From Winogradskyella sp. (lineage in GTDB: Bacteria; Bacteroidota; Bacteroidia; Flavobacteriales; Flavobacteriaceae), in contig NZ_RHLG01000002.1 in the NCBI RefSeq assembly GCF_003712105.1, positions 124,001-188,000 on the forward strand: DNA of 64,000 nucleotides, read 5' to 3'. Below the pieces are notes generated by a model. That model saw only the letters and a list, made by a program, of their open reading frames with translations. It had not been told where the DNA came from and did no database searches. The translations under genes and the position numbers were made by a program. Below are positions 1 through 6,402 of this stretch, piece after piece. The stretch's first letter is position 1. The number at the start of each line of letters is the position of its first letter.

Positions 1-363
1 CAATTAAACCTTTTAGGTATGGCTAAAAAGGTAAACGATTTGGCGTCTCGTGCTCGTGAAGGACAATTAAAGCCAGACGAAATACAAGATGGAACTTATA
101 CTGTAACCAATGTAGGTACGTTTGGTAGCATTATGGGTACACCAATTATTAACCAACCTCAAGTAGGTATTTTGGCTTTAGGTGCTATACGTAAAGTGCC
201 TGCTGTTATCGAAACACCTGAAGGTGATTTTATTGGCATACGTTACCGTATGTTTATGTCGCATTCTTATGACCATCGTGTAGTTAATGGTGCACTAGGC
301 GGACAGTTTGTAAAAGCTGTAAAAGACTACCTCGAAGCTTGGGATATGGATAGAGAGATATAA
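1..363 (+). CDS. 2-oxoacid dehydrogenase E2 component, C-terminal end (partial)
   Basis: This is the end of a dihydrolipoamide acyltransferase (E2), the core enzyme that moves an acyl group from lipoyl-lysine to CoA in a 2-oxoacid dehydrogenase complex. The reading frame is open from base 1, so the lipoyl and E3/E1-binding domains and most of the catalytic domain lie outside the window. The visible 120 residues hold the catalytic-domain signatures TYTVTNVGTFG, IINQPQVGILALG and SHSYDHRVVNGALGG. The usual active-site DHRxxDG reads DHRVVNG here, with Asn in place of Asp and the catalytic His kept. I lean towards the branched-chain type because I recall similar endings in Bacteroidota, but the substrate cannot be fixed from this fragment. 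A bidirectional terminator follows. Confidence 0.9.
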   Translation, partial: QLNLLGMAKKVNDLASRAREGQLKPDEIQDGTYTVTNVGTFGSIMGTPIINQPQVGILALGAIRKVPAVIETPEGDFIGIRYRMFMSHSYDHRVVNGALGGQFVKAVKDYLEAWDMDREI

Positions 364-367
364 TATT

Positions 368-387
368 ATTCCTGCGAATGCAGGAAT
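368..387. repeat. short palindromic repeat, TTCCTGC stem
   Basis: A 7-bp perfect stem TTCCTGC/GCAGGAA around the loop GAAT. The same stem with other 4-base loops occurs at 1790-1809 and 1844-1863. All three are intergenic, as expected of a dispersed REP-like element. Confidence 0.6.
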
Positions 388-396
388 CTAAATAAC

Positions 397-428
397 AAAA
401 AAAGCACAGTTTTTACTGTGCTTTTTTT
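397..428. terminator. bidirectional intrinsic terminator
   Basis: An A-run, then stem AGCACAGT, loop TTTT, stem ACTGTGCT and a T-run. The flanking A and T tracts let it work on both strands, between the E2 gene and the convergent small secreted-protein gene. Confidence 0.8.
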
Positions 429-441
429 GTAATTACTTCAG

Positions 442-849
442 TTAAAACTGAACACTAATGCGTTTTACATCGTAGCTCTTTGGTTTTTTCCAGTAACTGT
501 CATTAGTCAAGGTAATTTTTTTGTAATAACCATTTAACAGATTTTGGTAGTACATATATTCATCAAAAGAGTCAGGATAATAAGTGTAACCAACAAACTC
601 ATATTTAGAGTTTTTAGATGTACCGCCAAAATTTATCATGTAAATTGGTTTTGTCTTGCCTTCGTCATGTGTGATGGAAAAAGAAATCTTAGATACGTCA
701 ATCTCAACCGTATATTTATCAACATGCCTGTTATTTTGATAATAAATATTAGAATATTTTTTTTCTGGATTATTGTTTTTCAGAGTTTTTCTCTGTCCAA
801 AAGAATAACCAACCGTCAATAGCAATAGAATAACTGTAATTTTTTTCAT
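442..849 (-). CDS. small secreted protein of unknown function
   Basis: I do not recognise this family. The frame is open upstream to 966, but the chosen start at 849 begins a clear signal peptide (MKKITVILLLLTVGYSFGQ), while the upstream extension reads as untranslated leader. The mature part is about 115 residues, rich in Tyr, Lys and Asn, and likely periplasmic or exported, with no lipobox Cys at the cleavage site. No catalytic motif is visible. The gene stands alone, convergent with the E2 gene across a shared terminator and divergent from the exonuclease gene. Confidence 0.6.
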   Translation of the reverse strand: MKKITVILLLLTVGYSFGQRKTLKNNNPEKKYSNIYYQNNRHVDKYTVEIDVSKISFSITHDEGKTKPIYMINFGGTSKNSKYEFVGYTYYPDSFDEYMYYQNLLNGYYKKITLTNDSYWKKPKSYDVKRISVQF

Positions 850-955
850 AATATGTTGATTTAGATTGTGATAGTCTAAAGTTAAGGATTTTTTAAATGC
901 CTTAATCAATAGTGACAATAGCCAGTTAAAGATGTTATAATGAAATAAATAAAAA

Positions 956-984
956 TTGTAATCCACACAATCTCATTATCTTTG
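956..984 (+). promoter_or_regulatory. Bacteroidota-type promoter for the exonuclease gene
   Basis: TTG at 956-958, an 18-bp spacer and TATCTTTG at 977-984 fit the TTG-N19-TAnnTTTG promoter of Bacteroidota. The start codon at 1003 lies 18 bases downstream of the box. Confidence 0.65.
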
Positions 985-1002
985 TTTTTATAAACCTTAA
1001 TC

Positions 1003-1779
1003 ATGCAACTCTACCTTAATAAGCCTATTTGTTTTTTCGATTTAGAAACCACTGGCATTAATATTTCAAAAGACCGTATTGTAGAAATATCCATACTTAA
1101 AGTATATCCAAATGGTAAGGAAGAAACCTATACCAAAAGGGTAAACCCGACCATTCCAATTCCGCCAGAAGTTACTGCTGTCCATGGTATTTCGGATGCT
1201 GATGTGGCAGAAGCTCCAACATTCAAAGAATTAGCCAAAGAAATCTATAACTTAATAAAGGATTCAGATTTAGGTGGCTTTAACTCTAATCGTTTTGATA
1301 TTCCATTACTAGCTGAAGAAATGCTTCGCGCAGATGTTGATTTCGATATGAAAAATCGTCAATCAGTAGATGTACAAACCATTTTTCATAAAATGGAAAA
1401 ACGTACCTTAAGTGCAGCCTATAAGTTTTACTGTGATAAAAATTTGGATGATGCACATAGCGCCGAAGCAGATACAAAAGCCACTTATGAGGTTCTGAAA
1501 GCTCAACTAGATCGATACGATGATTTAGAAAACAGTACTAACTTTTTGGCTGAGTTTAGTTCACGTAAAAAGTTTGCTGATTTTGCAGGGTTTATTGCAT
1601 ATAATAAATATGGCGAAGAATGTTTTTCTTTTGGAAAGCATAAGGGCAAACGCGTGCTCGATATTTTAGAGCAAGAACCTGGTTATTTTGGTTGGTTGCT
1701 TAATGCCGATTTTCCTTTATATACAAAGAAAGTGTTGACATCTATTAAGTTAAGTCAGTTTAATAATAAATTAAGTTAG
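1003..1779 (+). CDS. DnaQ-like 3'-5' exonuclease with C-terminal DUF3820-like domain
   Basis: A DEDDh exonuclease related to the epsilon subunit of DNA polymerase III. Visible motifs: ExoI DLETT (D13, E15), ExoII NSNRFDIPLL (D99) and ExoIII HSAEAD (H152, D157), so all catalytic residues are present. Residues about 205-245 add a second domain with FGKHKGKRVLDI and a later W..ADFP, resembling the DUF3820 fold seen alone in the 77-aa-frame gene at 60404. At 258 aa it is a stand-alone proofreading or repair type nuclease, not a polymerase-fused one. The start follows a good promoter. The natural substrate is unknown; housekeeping epsilon or a repair/RNA-processing homologue are both possible. Confidence 0.85.
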   Translation: MQLYLNKPICFFDLETTGINISKDRIVEISILKVYPNGKEETYTKRVNPTIPIPPEVTAVHGISDADVAEAPTFKELAKEIYNLIKDSDLGGFNSNRFDIPLLAEEMLRADVDFDMKNRQSVDVQTIFHKMEKRTLSAAYKFYCDKNLDDAHSAEADTKATYEVLKAQLDRYDDLENSTNFLAEFSSRKKFADFAGFIAYNKYGEECFSFGKHKGKRVLDILEQEPGYFGWLLNADFPLYTKKVLTSIKLSQFNNKLS

Positions 1780-1789
1780 ATTTTTTGTC

Positions 1790-1809
1790 ATTCCTGCTTT
1801 CGCAGGAAT
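1790..1809. repeat. short palindromic repeat, TTCCTGC stem (copy 2)
   Basis: Stem TTCCTGC/GCAGGAA with loop TTTC, 10 bases after the exonuclease stop codon. It has no T-run and so is not an obvious terminator. Confidence 0.6.
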
Positions 1810-1843
1810 CCATATAAAAAAAGTAAAGTGTTTAATTAAAAAG

Positions 1844-1863
1844 ATTCCTGCCTTCGCAGGAAA
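1844..1863. repeat. short palindromic repeat, TTCCTGC stem (copy 3)
   Basis: Stem TTCCTGC/GCAGGAA with loop CTTC, ending 5 bases before the ATG at 1869. A hairpin this close to the start could hinder ribosome access to the FAH-family gene. Confidence 0.6.
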
Positions 1864-1868
1864 TACAT

Positions 1869-2480
1869 ATGAAACTAATCTGCATAGGTCGTAACTATAC
1901 TGAGCATATTAAAGAACTAGAAAACGAGAGACCAACTGACCCAGTTGTGTTTTTAAAACCAGATACTTCAATTCTGCTTAAAAAGCAGCCCTTTTTTATA
2001 CCAGATTTTTCGGATGACGTGCATCATGAAGTTGAAATCTTAATTAAGATTAATAAAGTTGGAAAATATATCAGCAAAAAATTCGCCTATAAATATTATG
2101 ACGAAATAGGTCTTGGTATTGACTTCACTGCTCGTGACTTGCAATCGCAATTAAAGGCTAAAGGTTTGCCTTGGGAAAAAGCTAAAGCCTTTGATGGAGC
2201 TGCAGTGATTGGTAAATGGCTACCAAAAAATAACTTTACAGATGTCAACAATATAAACTTCACTCTTCAAAAAAATGACGAAGTTGTTCAATCTGGGAAT
2301 ACGCAATTAATGCTGTGGAAAATAGATGAACTCATCGAATATGTTTCAAAATATTTTACTTTAAAGATTGGAGACATTATCTTTACCGGAACACCTGCTG
2401 GAGTTGGCAAAGTATTTGCTAACGATCAGTTAAAAGGATACATTGGAGACGAAGAGATGTTTTCAATTAAAGTAAAGTAA
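1869..2480 (+). CDS. fumarylacetoacetate hydrolase family protein
   Basis: A short (203 aa) member of the FAH superfamily, which cleaves C-C bonds or decarboxylates 2-oxo acids in a metal-dependent way (for example acylpyruvase or oxaloacetate decarboxylase). Family signatures are GRNYTEHIKEL near the N-terminus, the metal ligands HHEVEI (E54, E56) and GIDFTARDLQ (D85), then KAKAFDG and the C-terminal GDIIFTGTPAGVG. The usual family length is 200-220 aa, so it looks complete. It leads a tight run with the Hpt protein and cinA. The exact substrate cannot be read from the sequence. The start lies just after a palindromic hairpin. Confidence 0.85.
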   Translation: MKLICIGRNYTEHIKELENERPTDPVVFLKPDTSILLKKQPFFIPDFSDDVHHEVEILIKINKVGKYISKKFAYKYYDEIGLGIDFTARDLQSQLKAKGLPWEKAKAFDGAAVIGKWLPKNNFTDVNNINFTLQKNDEVVQSGNTQLMLWKIDELIEYVSKYFTLKIGDIIFTGTPAGVGKVFANDQLKGYIGDEEMFSIKVK

Positions 2481-2507
2481 ATAGCATTTTAATCTCGATT
2501 ATCGAGT

Positions 2508-2849
2508 ATGGCAGAATATTATAAATTAGACCGTGTACGAGAACTCGCTGATGGCGATGAAGATTTTGTGGCTGCATTAGCAGCTGCATTTATAGAAGAG
2601 GTGCCTGCTGATGCAGAGCGTTTGCGAGTTGCTGTACCTGAAGAAGACTACTACGAGGCGTATCAAGCAGCCCATAAAATGAAACCTACCATAGATTTAT
2701 TCGAACTTGGTGTTTATGACCAACTTATCGAAGTTCAGGATTGGGGTAAGTTTGAGCAATATGATAAAGACGTTACAGAACAATTAAACATTGTTCTTAC
2801 TGCTATCGACAACGCCGTAAATGAAATTCGACAAGATTTCGGTTTATAA
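2508..2849 (+). CDS. Hpt-domain (histidine phosphotransfer) protein
   Basis: A 113-aa all-helical protein matching the stand-alone HPt domain: the helix with AAHKMKPT carries the expected phospho-acceptor His (H56) followed by the Lys and a small/Pro turn. Such proteins relay phosphate between hybrid kinases and response regulators in the cytoplasm. No kinase or regulator gene is adjacent, so its partner must be encoded elsewhere. It sits 27 bp after the FAH gene and 2 bp before cinA, so co-transcription with housekeeping genes is likely. Acidic and without membrane segments. Confidence 0.8.
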   Translation: MAEYYKLDRVRELADGDEDFVAALAAAFIEEVPADAERLRVAVPEEDYYEAYQAAHKMKPTIDLFELGVYDQLIEVQDWGKFEQYDKDVTEQLNIVLTAIDNAVNEIRQDFGL

Positions 2850-2851
2850 TT

Positions 2852-4099
2852 ATGAATGCTGAAATAATTACCATTGGCGATGAAATTCTCATCGGACAAA
2901 TCATTGATACCAACTCCGCATTTTTAGGGAAAGAACTTAATAAAATAGGTGTTTCAGTATATCAAATCACATCGGTACAAGACGATAAAGGACACATTCT
3001 TAAATCTTTAAAAGAAGCTGAAGAAAATGCCGATATCATAATTATTACTGGTGGTTTAGGACCAACAAAAGATGATATTACGAAGCATACCATTTGCGAG
3101 TATTTTGATGATACTTTAGTGCAAAATGATGCCGTTCTTAGGCATGTAGAGCACTTATTTAAGGCCTATATCAAACGCCCAATACTGGAGAGTAACAAAA
3201 CACAAGCACTTGTACCTTCAAAAGCCAAGGTTTTAATGAATAGGTTTGGGACTGCACCAGGTATGTGGTTAGAGAAAAACGGTAAGGTATTTATATCTCT
3301 TCCTGGTGTGCCTTACGAAATGAAAGCACTCATCACTAATTCGGTTTTGCCAGAGTTAAGAAATAAGTTTAAGTTTCCATTTATACAGCATAAAACCGTG
3401 TTAACGTATGGGTTAGGCGAAAGTGCATTAGCAGATCGGATAGAAGACTGGGAGAATAATCTACCAAAAATCATAAAATTGGCCTATTTGCCGAGTCTTG
3501 GACGTGTGAGATTGCGATTGTCAGGCAAATCTATGAATCAATCAGAGCTTGAGACTACTATAAATGAACAGGTAGCACTTTTATTACCTCAAATTGAAGA
3601 TATCTTTGTAGGCTTTGAAGATGAGCACCCAATAGAGGTTATAATTGGTAATCATCTTACACTGCAAGGAAAAACCCTTGCTGTTGCCGAAAGTTGCACT
3701 GGAGGACGAATTGCACAAGCTTTTACTGCAAATGCGGGAGCTTCAAAATATTTTAAGGGTAGTGTTGTTACTTATGCTACCGAGTCTAAAGTCAATGTTT
3801 TGAATGTTTCTGAGAACGATATTAATGAGCATTCGGTGGTAAGTAAAGTCGTGGCAGAAAGTATGGCTAAAAATGTTAGAGAAACTTTTAATACTGATTT
3901 CGGAATTAGTACAACAGGCAACGCCGGACCAACAAAAGGCGATTCTGATGCTGAGGTCGGAACAGTTTGGATAGCAATTGCCACAAAAGACTACGTGTTT
4001 TCTGAAGTATTTAACTTTAGTAATCAGCGCGAAAAAGTAATAATGAAAGCGACTAACAAAGCTTTTGAAATGCTTAGAAAAGAAATTTTGAAAAAGTAA
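2852..4099 (+). CDS. cinA: CinA family nicotinamide-nucleotide amidohydrolase
   Basis: A full-length two-domain CinA (415 aa). The N-terminal MoCF-like domain shows GDEILIGQIIDTNSAFL and ITGGLGPTKDD; the C-terminal amidohydrolase domain shows VAESCTGGRIA and STTGNAGPTKGD. The known roles of the family are ADP-ribose pyrophosphatase activity and deamidation of NMN to nicotinate mononucleotide in pyridine-nucleotide salvage. The start is 2 bp after the Hpt stop, consistent with translational coupling. The ribosomal genes that follow have their own promoter, so the transcription unit probably ends here, though I see no strong hairpin. Confidence 0.92.
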   Translation: MNAEIITIGDEILIGQIIDTNSAFLGKELNKIGVSVYQITSVQDDKGHILKSLKEAEENADIIIITGGLGPTKDDITKHTICEYFDDTLVQNDAVLRHVEHLFKAYIKRPILESNKTQALVPSKAKVLMNRFGTAPGMWLEKNGKVFISLPGVPYEMKALITNSVLPELRNKFKFPFIQHKTVLTYGLGESALADRIEDWENNLPKIIKLAYLPSLGRVRLRLSGKSMNQSELETTINEQVALLLPQIEDIFVGFEDEHPIEVIIGNHLTLQGKTLAVAESCTGGRIAQAFTANAGASKYFKGSVVTYATESKVNVLNVSENDINEHSVVSKVVAESMAKNVRETFNTDFGISTTGNAGPTKGDSDAEVGTVWIAIATKDYVFSEVFNFSNQREKVIMKATNKAFEMLRKEILKK

Positions 4100-4108
4100 A
4101 GATTTCGT

Positions 4109-4139
4109 TTTGTAGAACTTATAAGTTTTACTAAATTTG
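4109..4139 (+). promoter_or_regulatory. promoter of the rpmB-rpmG-bL38 operon
   Basis: TTTG at 4109-4112, an exact 19-bp spacer and TAAATTTG at 4132-4139: a near-perfect Bacteroidota vegetative promoter, as expected ahead of ribosomal protein genes. The leader to the ATG at 4181 is about 35 nt. Confidence 0.8.
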
Positions 4140-4180
4140 CACCCTGTTTTTGAATAACACACTTTTAAAGAAAGAATACA

Positions 4181-4417
4181 ATGTCAAGAGTTTGTGAACT
4201 TACTGGGAAAAAAGCAATGGTAGGAAACAATGTTTCTCACGCCATGAATAAGACAAAACGCAAGTTTGATGCAAACTTGGTTAAGAAGCGTTTTTATATT
4301 CCTGAAGAAGATAAGTGGGTAACATTAAAGGTTTCTACATCTGCTTTAAAGACAATCAACAAGATTGGTATTTCAGCAGCATTAAAAGAAGCTAGAGCAA
4401 AAGGATTTTACAAATAA
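4181..4417 (+). CDS. rpmB: 50S ribosomal protein bL28
   Basis: A 78-aa bL28, a structural protein of the large ribosomal subunit. The N-terminus MSRVCELTGKKAMVGNNVSH and the later KTKRKFDANL and VSTSALKTINKIG are diagnostic. The length is normal. It is first in a three-gene unit with rpmG and the bL38/DUF4295 gene, driven by a strong promoter and closed by a terminator. Confidence 0.97.
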   Translation: MSRVCELTGKKAMVGNNVSHAMNKTKRKFDANLVKKRFYIPEEDKWVTLKVSTSALKTINKIGISAALKEARAKGFYK

Positions 4418-4444
4418 AAGCTTAAGCTATAAAGTCAATTTACA

Positions 4445-4627
4445 ATGGCAAAGAAAGGAAATAGAATACAAGTAATCTTAGAGTGCACTGAGCACAAAGC
4501 TTCTGGTATGCCAGGAACATCAAGATATATTACTACAAAAAATAAAAAAAATACGCCAGACAGAATGGAGATTAAGAAATTTAATCCAATTCTTAAGCGT
4601 ATGACAGTTCATAAAGAGATAAAATAA
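4445..4627 (+). CDS. rpmG: 50S ribosomal protein bL33
   Basis: A 60-aa bL33 of the large ribosomal subunit. The sequence [17 protein letters not shown], then [19 protein letters not shown] and [14 protein letters not shown] are family hallmarks. It lacks the two CxxC zinc motifs, so it is the zinc-free (C-minus) form. It lies 27 bp after rpmB and 7 bp before the bL38 gene. Confidence 0.97.
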   Translation: MAKKGNRIQVILECTEHKASGMPGTSRYITTKNKKNTPDRMEIKKFNPILKRMTVHKEIK

Positions 4628-4634
4628 AAGAATC

Positions 4635-4787
4635 ATGGCAAAGAAATCAGTAGCATCTTTACAGACAGGATCTAAGCGTTTGACAAAAGCTATCAAAATG
4701 GTTAAGTCACCTAAGACAGGTGCTTACGTTTTTGTGGAGTCGGTAATGGCACCAGAACATGTCAATGACTTTTTAGCAAAAAAATAA
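4635..4787 (+). CDS. DUF4295 small protein, probable ribosomal protein bL38
   Basis: A 50-aa basic protein beginning MAKKSVASLQTGSKRLTKAI and ending NDFLAKK. The family (DUF4295) is restricted to Bacteroidota and sits next to rpmG. From memory, it corresponds to bL38, a protein seen in the Flavobacterium johnsoniae ribosome structure; I could not check this. The start is 7 bp after the rpmG stop and a hairpin terminator follows, so it is the last gene of the ribosomal operon. It is short enough to be missed by ORF callers with a 60-aa cutoff. Confidence 0.85.
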   Translation: MAKKSVASLQTGSKRLTKAIKMVKSPKTGAYVFVESVMAPEHVNDFLAKK

Positions 4788-4811
4788 GCTTACAATAGTG
4801 TAACGTTTCAC

Positions 4812-4842
4812 AAAACTGCTTTCGTTTGAAAGCAGTTTTTTT
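4812..4842 (+). terminator. intrinsic terminator of the rpmB-rpmG-bL38 operon
   Basis: A 12-bp perfect stem AAAACTGCTTTC / GAAAGCAGTTTT with loop GTTT and a T-run. The loop and the first stem base also supply the -33 TTTG of the next promoter. Confidence 0.9.
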
Positions 4843-4855
4843 ATGTCTATATTTG
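4825..4855 (+). promoter_or_regulatory. ftsY promoter overlapping the upstream terminator
   Basis: TTTG at 4825-4828, a 19-bp spacer and TATATTTG at 4848-4855. The -33 element lies in the loop and stem of the preceding terminator. Confidence 0.65.
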
Positions 4856-4928
4856 AATGAAATCTGACAAGTTTGCAGTTCTTCCTACAAGGCAAGGTTG
4901 TTGTATTACTCAAAGAAAAAAATAGTAA

Positions 4929-5882
4929 ATGAGTTTTTTTAAAAACATATTTTCCTCAGAAAAGAAGGAAACTCTTGATAAAGGATTAGAAAAATCTAAA
5001 TCGTCCTTTTTTAATAAATTAAATAAAGCTGTTGCAGGTAAATCTAAAGTTGATGATGACGTATTAGACAACTTGGAAGAGGTTTTAGTGACTAGTGATG
5101 TAGGTGTTAATACAACACTTAAGGTTATTGAGCGTATCGAAGAACGTGTTGCAAAAGATAAATACTTGGGTACGTCTGAGCTTAATCAAATTTTAAGAGA
5201 AGAAATAGCGGGCTTATTATCTGAAACTAATACTGGCGAGGCAACTGAATTTGTTGTGCCACAAGACAAAAAGCCATATGTAATGATGGTTGTAGGTGTT
5301 AATGGTGTAGGTAAAACCACTACCATAGGTAAACTAGCATATCAGTTCAATAAACAAGGACTTAAAGTTGTTTTAGGAGCTGCAGATACATTTAGAGCAG
5401 CAGCAATTGACCAATTACAAGTTTGGGCTGACCGAGTTGATATTCCTATTGTAAAGCAATCTATGGGTAGTGATCCTGCCTCAGTTGCTTTTGATACCTT
5501 GCAAAGCGCAGTAACTCAAGATGCTGATGTCGTCATTATTGATACGGCTGGACGTTTACATAATAAAGTGAACTTAATGAATGAGTTGACTAAAGTAAAG
5601 CGTGTTATGCAAAAAGTTGTTGGCGATGCACCACACGATGTATTGTTGGTCTTAGATGGCTCAACTGGGCAAAATGCTTTTGAGCAAGCAAAACAGTTTA
5701 CTGCGGCTACAGAAGTTACCTCATTGGCTGTTACAAAACTAGATGGTACTGCAAAAGGTGGTGTAGTCATTGGTATTAGTGATCAGTTTAAGATTCCTGT
5801 TAAGTATATTGGCGTTGGCGAAGGTATTGAAGACTTACAAGTCTTTAATAAATATGAGTTTGTAGATTCGTTTTTTAAATAA
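4929..5882 (+). CDS. ftsY: signal recognition particle receptor FtsY
   Basis: The SRP docking GTPase that delivers ribosome-nascent chains to SecYEG at the inner membrane. The NG domain is complete: helical N domain (about residues 20-100), P-loop GVNGVGKTT (123-131), the DTFRAAA insert motif, DTAGRL (205-210) and the specificity motif TKLDGTAKGG (269-278). At 317 aa it has only a short N-terminal extension (SFFKNIFSSEKK), not the long acidic A domain of Escherichia coli. The start at 4929 gives the amphipathic membrane-targeting helix typical of short FtsY. The SRPBCC gene begins 2 bp after the stop. Confidence 0.96.
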   Translation: MSFFKNIFSSEKKETLDKGLEKSKSSFFNKLNKAVAGKSKVDDDVLDNLEEVLVTSDVGVNTTLKVIERIEERVAKDKYLGTSELNQILREEIAGLLSETNTGEATEFVVPQDKKPYVMMVVGVNGVGKTTTIGKLAYQFNKQGLKVVLGAADTFRAAAIDQLQVWADRVDIPIVKQSMGSDPASVAFDTLQSAVTQDADVVIIDTAGRLHNKVNLMNELTKVKRVMQKVVGDAPHDVLLVLDGSTGQNAFEQAKQFTAATEVTSLAVTKLDGTAKGGVVIGISDQFKIPVKYIGVGEGIEDLQVFNKYEFVDSFFK

Positions 5883-5884
5883 TT

Positions 5885-6313
5885 ATGTCACATTCAATAC
5901 TTTTAGATTTATATATCAATGCCACTAAGAGTAAAGTTTTTGATGCATTTACTTTACCAGAACATCTCGACAATTGGTGGGCATTAAAATCTTCAGGTGA
6001 GCCAATATTAGGAGCCGAATATAATCTAAACTTCACTGATAAGTATAACTGGTATGCAGAAGTTTTAAAAGTTAAGCAAAATGAATCTTTCTTTTTAAAA
6101 ATGATTACTTCTAGTGAAGAATGGCAACCTACAACTTTTGGGATTGAACTTGAAGACACAGACACAGGTACACTTTTAAAATTTTCTCATAAAGATTGGC
6201 AGCATAATACACACGAATTTAGAAATTCATCATTTTGTTGGGCGATGCTTTTAAATGGTCTCAAAAACTATATCGAGAAAGGAATTGTCATTCCTTTTAA
6301 CGAGCGTAATTAG
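5885..6313 (+). CDS. SRPBCC (AHSA1/START-like) domain protein
   Basis: A 142-aa single-domain protein of the AHSA1-type SRPBCC superfamily, a helix-grip fold with a deep hydrophobic pocket. The opening IDLYINATKSKVFDAFTLPEHLDNWW pattern (shown in part) is characteristic: an INATKSKVFDAFT segment followed by the LDNWW turn, then FTDKYNWYAEVLK and a C-terminal helix with WAMLLNGLKNYIEKG. Members bind small hydrophobic ligands or act as Hsp90 activators; no ligand can be inferred here. It starts 2 bp after ftsY and is probably co-transcribed with it. No signal peptide; cytoplasmic. Confidence 0.85.
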   Translation: MSHSILLDLYINATKSKVFDAFTLPEHLDNWWALKSSGEPILGAEYNLNFTDKYNWYAEVLKVKQNESFFLKMITSSEEWQPTTFGIELEDTDTGTLLKFSHKDWQHNTHEFRNSSFCWAMLLNGLKNYIEKGIVIPFNERN

Positions 6314-6346
6314 GTTTTAACTTTAAAAACAATATCTAGCCATGAT

Positions 6347-6374
6347 GTCATACTGAGCTTGCCGAAGTATCTTT
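6347..6374. repeat. dispersed intergenic repeat (ACTGAGC...CGAAGT family)
   Basis: GTCATACTGAGCTTGCCGAAG followed by TATCTTT. The core ACTGAGC..nnCGAAGT recurs at 47377-47401, 59648-59688 and 60324-60400, always between genes. Confidence 0.55.
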
Positions 6375-6402
6375 TTCCGTATTTTTATAAAAAATAGAAA
6401 TC

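Noticed and set aside
3743..4162. Long open frame on the minus strand opposite cinA
   Set aside because: cinA is complete and well conserved on the plus strand; the antisense frame has no family signature and is compositionally a shadow.
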